Part shown: piece by piece, positions 47,490 to 51,964 of the stretch
Position numbering within the stretch: position 1 is the first letter of the stretch
Layout: each line of letters starts with the position of its first letter
Assembly: GCF_000718775.1 (NCBI RefSeq)
Contig: NZ_JOCB01000051.1
Coordinates: forward strand, 1 to 51,964
Direction: 5' to 3'
From: Streptomyces sp. NRRL S-31
GTDB lineage: Bacteria > Actinomycetota > Actinomycetes > Streptomycetales > Streptomycetaceae
DNA: 51,964 nt
The notes under the pieces: generated by a model
Told to the model about the DNA's origin: nothing
Databases searched by the model: none
The model's input: the letters and a program-made list of their open reading frames with translations, nothing else
Made by a program: the position numbers and the translations under genes

Positions 47490-48374
47490 TCAGGCGCTCA
47501 GGATCTCGCGCGCGAGCTTGGCCGTCTCGGTCGGGGTCTTGCCGACCTTGACGCCCGCGGCCTCCAGGGCCTCCTTCTTGGCCTGTGCGGTGCCGGAGGA
47601 GCCGGAGACGATGGCGCCGGCGTGACCCATGGTCTTGCCCTCGGGCGCGGTGAAGCCCGCGACGTAACCGACGACCGGCTTGGTCACGTTCTCCTTGATG
47701 AACGCGGCCGCGCGCTCCTCGGCGTCGCCACCGATCTCACCGATCATCACGATCAGATCGGTGTCGGGGTCGGCCTGGAACGCGGCGAGGGCGTCGATGT
47801 GCGTGGTGCCGATGATCGGGTCGCCACCGATGCCGACGGCGGTGGAGAAGCCGATGTCCCGCAGCTCGTACATCATCTGGTACGTCAGCGTGCCGGACTT
47901 CGACACCAGGCCGATGCGGCCCGGCTTGGTGATGTCGCCCGGGATGATGCCGACGTTCGACTGGCCCGGGGTGATGATGCCGGGGCAGTTCGGGCCGATG
48001 ATCCGGGTCTTGTTGCCCTTCTTGCCGGCGTACGCCCAGAAGGACGCCGTGTCGTGCACGGCGATGCCCTCGGTGATCACGACGGCCAGCGGGATCTCGG
48101 CGTCGATGGCCTCGACGACCGCGTCCTTGGTGAACTTCTCCGGTACGAAGATGACGGAGACGTTGGCGCCGGTGGCCTCGATGGCCTCCTTGACGGTGCC
48201 GAAGACGGGTACCTCGGTGCCGTCGAAGTCCACGGTCTGACCCGCCTTGCGCGGGTTCACGCCGCCCACGACGTTGGTGCCGTCACCCAGCATGAGCTTG
48301 GTGTGCTTCATGCCGGTGGCGCCCGTCATGCCCTGGACGATGACCTTGCTGTCCTTGTTGAGCCAGATAGCCAT
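47490..48374 (-). CDS. sucD: Succinate--CoA ligase subunit alpha
   Basis: The 294-residue subunit binds CoA and carries the phosphorylated active-site His. [19 protein letters not shown] forms the CoA-binding N-terminus, [14 protein letters not shown] and [10 protein letters not shown] are conserved, and the His lies in [16 protein letters not shown] near residue 245. With SucC it converts succinyl-CoA to succinate with ATP or GTP formation. It starts 28 bases after sucC in the same transcript and feeds succinate to the sdhCDAB complex encoded in this window. Confidence 0.97.
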   Translation of the reverse strand: MAIWLNKDSKVIVQGMTGATGMKHTKLMLGDGTNVVGGVNPRKAGQTVDFDGTEVPVFGTVKEAIEATGANVSVIFVPEKFTKDAVVEAIDAEIPLAVVITEGIAVHDTASFWAYAGKKGNKTRIIGPNCPGIITPGQSNVGIIPGDITKPGRIGLVSKSGTLTYQMMYELRDIGFSTAVGIGGDPIIGTTHIDALAAFQADPDTDLIVMIGEIGGDAEERAAAFIKENVTKPVVGYVAGFTAPEGKTMGHAGAIVSGSSGTAQAKKEALEAAGVKVGKTPTETAKLAREILSA

Positions 48375-48402
48375 GGTGTGTTGGTGTCCTCGTCCTGAGT
48401 GC

Positions 48403-49581
48403 TTACTTGGCGGCGTGGGCCAGCTCGGCGGCCTTGTCGGCCGCGCCGTCCATGGTGTCGACGCGCTGCACCAGCGGGTGGTTGGCGTCCGTGAGGATCT
48501 TCCGGCCCAGCTCGGCGTTGTTGCCGTCGAGGCGGACGACGAGCGGCTTCTCGACCTTCTCGCCGCGGTCCTCCAGGAGCTTCAGGGCCTGCACGATGCC
48601 GTTGGCGACCTCGTCGCAGGCGGTGATGCCGCCGAAGACGTTGACGAAGACGGACTTGACGTCCGGGTCGCCCAGGATGATCTCCAGGCCGTTCGCCATG
48701 ACCTGGGCGGAGGCGCCACCGCCGATGTCCAGGAAGTTCGCGGGCTTCACGTCGCCGTGCTTCTCACCGGCGTACGCGACGACGTCCAGGGTGCTCATCA
48801 CGAGACCGGCGCCGTTGCCGATGATGCCGACCTCGCCGTCGAGCTTGACGTAGTTGAGGCCCTTCTCCTTGGCAGCGGCCTCGAGCGGGTTGGCCGCGGC
48901 CTTGTCGTGGAGCTCGTCCCAGTCGTGACGGAACTCGGCGTTGTCGTCCAGCGACACCTTGCCGTCGAGGGCGATGACCTCACCGGAGGCGACCTTCGCG
49001 AGCGGGTTGACCTCGACCAGGAGGGCGTCCGACTTGATGAAGGTGTCCCAGAGCCTGACCAGGACGTTCGCGACCTTGTCCGCGACCTCGGCCGGGAACT
49101 TGGCGGCCGCGACGATCTCCCGGGCCTTGGCCTCGTCCACACCGTCGATCGGGTCGATCGGCGTCTTGGCGACGGCGTCCGGACGGGTGGCCGCCACCTC
49201 CTCGATCTCCATGCCGCCCTCGACGGAGGCGATGGAGAGGAAGGTGCGGTTGGCACGGTCGAGGAGGAAGGAGACGTAGTACTCCTCGACGATCTCCGGG
49301 GCGGTCTCGGCGATCATGACCTTGTGGACCGTGTGGCCCTTGATGTCCATGCCGAGGATGTCCGTCGCACGGGCGACGGCCTCGTCCGCGGAGGCGGCCA
49401 GCTTGACGCCACCGGCCTTGCCGCGACCACCGACCTTCACCTGCGCCTTGACGACGGACTTGCCGCCGAGCCGCTCGGTGATCTCGCGCGCCGCCTCAGG
49501 CGTGTCGATGACTTCACCGGCCAGCACCGGTACATCGTGCTTGGCGAAGAGGTCCCTCGCCTGGTACTCGAACAGGTCCAC
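48403..49581 (-). CDS. sucC: Succinate--CoA ligase subunit beta
   Basis: The 392-residue subunit has an ATP-grasp N-terminal domain ([37 protein letters not shown]) and a C-terminal domain with [19 protein letters not shown] and the nucleotide/His-binding loop near [17 protein letters not shown]. The start is a GTG at 49581 with GGAAG upstream. It is the first gene of sucCD. The promoter must lie in 49582-49800; possible -10 boxes on the minus strand include TAACCT near 49710. Confidence 0.97.
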   Translation of the reverse strand: MDLFEYQARDLFAKHDVPVLAGEVIDTPEAAREITERLGGKSVVKAQVKVGGRGKAGGVKLAASADEAVARATDILGMDIKGHTVHKVMIAETAPEIVEEYYVSFLLDRANRTFLSIASVEGGMEIEEVAATRPDAVAKTPIDPIDGVDEAKAREIVAAAKFPAEVADKVANVLVRLWDTFIKSDALLVEVNPLAKVASGEVIALDGKVSLDDNAEFRHDWDELHDKAAANPLEAAAKEKGLNYVKLDGEVGIIGNGAGLVMSTLDVVAYAGEKHGDVKPANFLDIGGGASAQVMANGLEIILGDPDVKSVFVNVFGGITACDEVANGIVQALKLLEDRGEKVEKPLVVRLDGNNAELGRKILTDANHPLVQRVDTMDGAADKAAELAHAAK

Positions 49582-49656
49582 GCGCTTCCGTCCCTATCAG
49601 TGATCTCGCGGTTCGTTGGATGCGTGGGCGTGCCGCGAAGGGCAACGTGACGTCCG

Positions 49657-49667
49657 CTTGTCACAAG
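49657..49667. promoter_or_regulatory. CTTGT-C-ACAAG inverted repeat upstream of sucC
   Basis: An 11-base inverted repeat (5+1+5) lies about 76 bases before the sucC start, in the likely leader or promoter. Its function is unknown. Confidence 0.3.
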
Positions 49668-49824
49668 GGAGGCGCACACGGTGTCCGAGCGCGCGGCATG
49701 TCCGTCTCGCAGGTTATCGCCGCTGACGGGGGCTCCCTAAATCGAGGGTCACACACGAGCGGTGATACCTGTCACATGATGCCGGATTCTCTGGCACGGG
49801 GTGCCGTCGTGGGGGTGCCGTCGC

Positions 49825-49890
49825 GTGTTCGACGGGGGTGCGTCGGGTGTCCGACGGGGGTGTGCCGGGTGTTCGACGGGGGTGTACGAG
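49825..49890. repeat. Three tandem 22-bp repeats between sucC and the vWA gene
   Basis: Three contiguous 22-bp units (49825-49846, 49847-49868, 49869-49890) share GTGTYCGACGGGGGTG, and a degenerate fourth lies at 49801-49822. There are no spacers. The surrounding 49582-50040 has no gene that I can support. Confidence 0.75.
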
Positions 49891-50040
49891 GTCTCACCGG
49901 GCCGGGGCGGGTCCGGTGAGCCCCTGGACGGTCCCGCGTGGCGCCCCGACCGGCCGACGGCTTCGGCCACCGGGTGCGACCGGTCCGCGGGACCGTCCTC
50001 ACCACTCACTCCCGCTGCCGGGTTCCCGCCGCGGCCGTCC

Positions 50041-51234
50041 TCACGCCGGGTCGGGTATCGGCAGTGGCCGTTTCTCCAGCGCCGCCGCCATCACCTCGGG
50101 GAACAGGTCGGGCGTGCACGCGAAGGCGGGCGCCCCGAGCGCGGCGAGCGCCGCCGCGTGGTCGCGGTCGTACGCGGGCGCCCCCTCGTCCGACAGCGCG
50201 AGCAGCGTCACGAACTGCACCCCGGACGCCTTCATCGCGGCGACCCGTTTGAGCATCTCGTCGCGGATGCCTCCCTCGTAGAGGTCGCTGATGAGCACCA
50301 CGACGGTCTCGGCCGGCCGGGTGATCCGCGCCTGGCAGTAGGCGAGCGCCCGGTTGATGTCCGTGCCGCCGCCGAGCTGGGTGCCGAAGAGCACGTCGAC
50401 GGGGTCGTCCAGCTGGTCGGTGAGGTCGACGACGGCCGTGTCGAAGACCACCAGCCGGGTGCTGATCGACCGCATCGAGGCGAGGACCGCCCCGAACACC
50501 GACGCGTACACCACGGACGCGGCCATCGACCCGGACTGGTCGACACAGAGCACGACCTCCTTCCTCACCGACCGAGCGGCCCGCCCGTAGCCGACGAGCC
50601 GTTCCGGTACGACCGTGCGGTGCTCGGGCAGGTAGTGCTTGAGGTTGGCCGCGATGGTGCGGTTCCAGTCGATGTCGTGGTGGCGCGGGCGCCGGACGCG
50701 CGCGCTGCGGTCCAGGGCACCGGTGAGGGTGGCCCGGGTGCGGGTGGCGAGCCGCTTCTCCAGGTCCTCGACCACCTTGCGCACCACCGCGCGGGCCGTC
50801 TCCTTCGTCGTCTCCGGCATCGCCTTGTGCAGCGAGAGCAGCGTGCCGACCAGGTGCACGTCGGCCTCCACCGCCGCCAGCATCTCCGGCTCCAGCAGCA
50901 GAGCGGCGAGACCCAGCCGGTCGATGGCGTCGCGCTGCATGACCTGGACGACCGAGGACGGGAAGTAGCGGCGGATGTCCCCGAGCCAGCGCGCCACGGA
51001 CGGCGCCGAGGCGCCGAGCCCCGCCGACCGGCCCTGGCCCGACGGCGCCTTGTCGCTCCTGCCGTAGAGCGCCGCGAGCGTGCCGTCCATCGCCGCGTCC
51101 CGCCCGGACAGCGCGTACCCGGTGCCGTCGGCCTGGTCCCCGCCGAGCACCAGCCGCCACCGCCGCAACCGCTCCCGCGCCGGGTCGCTCTCCGCCCCCG
51201 GCCCCGCCACCGCGTCGACCGCCCCGTACGTCAT
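50041..51234 (-). CDS. vWA domain-containing protein
   Basis: The 397-residue protein has a helical N-terminal region of about 215 residues and a von Willebrand A domain with the metal site DQSGSMAASV near residue 228 (EVVLCVDQSGSM) and VLISDLYEGGIRDEML. vWA proteins of this type work with MoxR-family AAA+ ATPases, as in RavA-ViaA, in protein remodelling or NTP-dependent defence-like systems. The ATG at 51234 overlaps the stop of the upstream DUF5682-like gene (ATGA), so they form one operon. A larger frame to 51831 is a shadow. Confidence 0.9.
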   Translation of the reverse strand: MTYGAVDAVAGPGAESDPARERLRRWRLVLGGDQADGTGYALSGRDAAMDGTLAALYGRSDKAPSGQGRSAGLGASAPSVARWLGDIRRYFPSSVVQVMQRDAIDRLGLAALLLEPEMLAAVEADVHLVGTLLSLHKAMPETTKETARAVVRKVVEDLEKRLATRTRATLTGALDRSARVRRPRHHDIDWNRTIAANLKHYLPEHRTVVPERLVGYGRAARSVRKEVVLCVDQSGSMAASVVYASVFGAVLASMRSISTRLVVFDTAVVDLTDQLDDPVDVLFGTQLGGGTDINRALAYCQARITRPAETVVVLISDLYEGGIRDEMLKRVAAMKASGVQFVTLLALSDEGAPAYDRDHAAALAALGAPAFACTPDLFPEVMAAALEKRPLPIPDPA

Positions 51235-51964
51235 ACGCCCGCCTCCGCGAGACTCCCGTGCTCCACCGCACCCTCCGTCGTTCCGTGCGCCGTGCCGTGT
51301 GCCATGCCGTGCGTCCCGTTCCCACCGGCGGCGCCCTCGACCGGGTCCGCGCCGAGCAGCAGCCGTAGCACCGGGAGCACGGCGTCCGCACGCCCGGTGT
51401 CCGGTTCGGCGGCGAAGCCGGGGACGGCGGCGGTGCGGGCGGACGGTGCGCCCGGACGGTCGCCGGGACCGCGCCGGACCAGTTCGCCGAGGGTTCTGCG
51501 GACCCCCGGCTCGTACGCCGCGAAGGTGCGCCGCAGCAGCGGCAGGACGTCCGTGAAGGCGTCCGCCGGCACCCCGGTCAGCCAGGTGTCGAGCAGGCCG
51601 AGCAGCCGCTCGTCGTGGACCAGCAGCAGCCCGCCCCCGCCGCCCGCGAACCCCTCGACCCAGGCGGCGGCAGCGGCGGGCGGCGTACCCGGCGAGAGCG
51701 CCAGCCCCATCAGGCGGGCCGCCTCCTCGGGCCGCAGCGCGCCGTCGTCCAGCAGGAGCCGCACGGCCCGTCCACGGATGACACCGGGCGCGGTGTCCCG
51801 CAGCGACAACGCCCGCAACACGAGTCGCCAACGCTCCCGCAGCCCACCACCGGGCCCCTGACCGACACCAAGCTGCCCGCCGCCGTCAGGTCCGGGCAGG
51901 GGTACTGGAGTGGGTTCGGCTCCGCGTGCGGGGCTGGCTCCGGGGGCGGGGCTGGCTCCGGGGG
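51231..51964 (-). CDS. DUF5682-like protein, C-terminal part (cut by the window edge)
   Basis: The frame is open from the window edge to the stop at 51231, giving the last 243-244 residues of a longer protein. The visible part starts with Pro/Gly/Ala repeats (two copies of PGASPA) and leads into LRALSLRDTAPGVIRGRAVR, LLLDDGALRPEEAARLMGLA and DTWLTGVPADAFTDVLPLLRR. This resembles the C-terminus of DUF5682 proteins, which neighbour vWA and MoxR genes in actinobacteria. A GTG at 51819-51821 could be read as a start, but the frame clearly continues upstream. Confidence 0.7.
   Translation of the reverse strand, partial: PGASPAPGASPARGAEPTPVPLPGPDGGGQLGVGQGPGGGLRERWRLVLRALSLRDTAPGVIRGRAVRLLLDDGALRPEEAARLMGLALSPGTPPAAAAAWVEGFAGGGGGLLLVHDERLLGLLDTWLTGVPADAFTDVLPLLRRTFAAYEPGVRRTLGELVRRGPGDRPGAPSARTAAVPGFAAEPDTGRADAVLPVLRLLLGADPVEGAAGGNGTHGMAHGTAHGTTEGAVEHGSLAEAGV

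Noticed and set aside
49801..49890. Possible CRISPR array
   Set aside because: The 22-bp units are contiguous without spacers and no cas gene is present.

Overview
This window is ordinary core chromosome of a high-GC actinobacterium, almost certainly a Streptomyces. The grounds are about 73% GC, GTG starts, long antisense shadow reading frames, actinobacterial families (SCO4848-type membrane protein, DUF3017, DUF6350, DUF2690) and several genes with a TAnnnT box 6-8 bases before the start codon, as in leaderless actinobacterial mRNAs. Gene content and order resemble the SCO48xx region of S. coelicolor as I remember it (inference, not searched). I see no insertion sequence, prophage, CRISPR array or biosynthetic cluster.

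Layout, left to right. 1-5000: minus-strand genes for an ECF sigma factor, three poorly known proteins and a secreted GH20 hexosaminidase. 5000-9330: an OHCU-decarboxylase-like gene, then sdhCDAB closed by two terminators. 9350-15450: a VOC protein, a TetR-controlled membrane operon, a D-Ala-D-Ala carboxypeptidase converging on and overlapping a BrkB-type membrane protein, a DprE2-like reductase and a 2H phosphoesterase. 15600-19600: trpS, glyA with a ZTP riboswitch, and rocD. 19700-25480: an ATP-grasp enzyme with its glycine-rich lipoprotein, a DMT transporter, and a MocR regulator divergent from two AhpD-like genes and a PEP-mutase-family gene. 25480-32660: a leftward operon for choline oxidation to glycine betaine plus a betaine-type ABC transporter. 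32660-33180: an intergenic region holding a compact tRNA-like RNA. 33180-44140: mdh, a membrane HTH protein, folD-DUF3017, an RDD protein, a two-component pair, purN-purH and a low-complexity membrane protein. 44170-51964: a DUF6350 membrane protein, a sigma-like protein with a C-terminal membrane helix, sucCD, and the end of a vWA/DUF5682 cluster that runs off the right edge.

How the genes work together. sdhCDAB, mdh and sucCD supply three steps of the TCA cycle. glyA, folD, purN and purH make and use one-carbon units for purine synthesis; the ZTP riboswitch on glyA ties serine hydroxymethylation to build-up of the PurH substrate ZMP. The choline operon makes and imports the osmoprotectant betaine, whose breakdown also feeds one-carbon metabolism.

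The most unusual signal is at 33033-33101 on the minus strand. The sequence folds into a full cloverleaf with a UCC anticodon and the bacterial glycine identity elements, but has features poorly suited to decoding (U37, G55 and a C32-G38 pair). A -10-like box precedes it and a 16-bp terminator follows it. I propose a specialised, possibly non-translational, glycine tRNA. The ATP-grasp/lipoprotein pair and the DprE2-like reductase lacking its usual catalytic serine are the next most interesting items.
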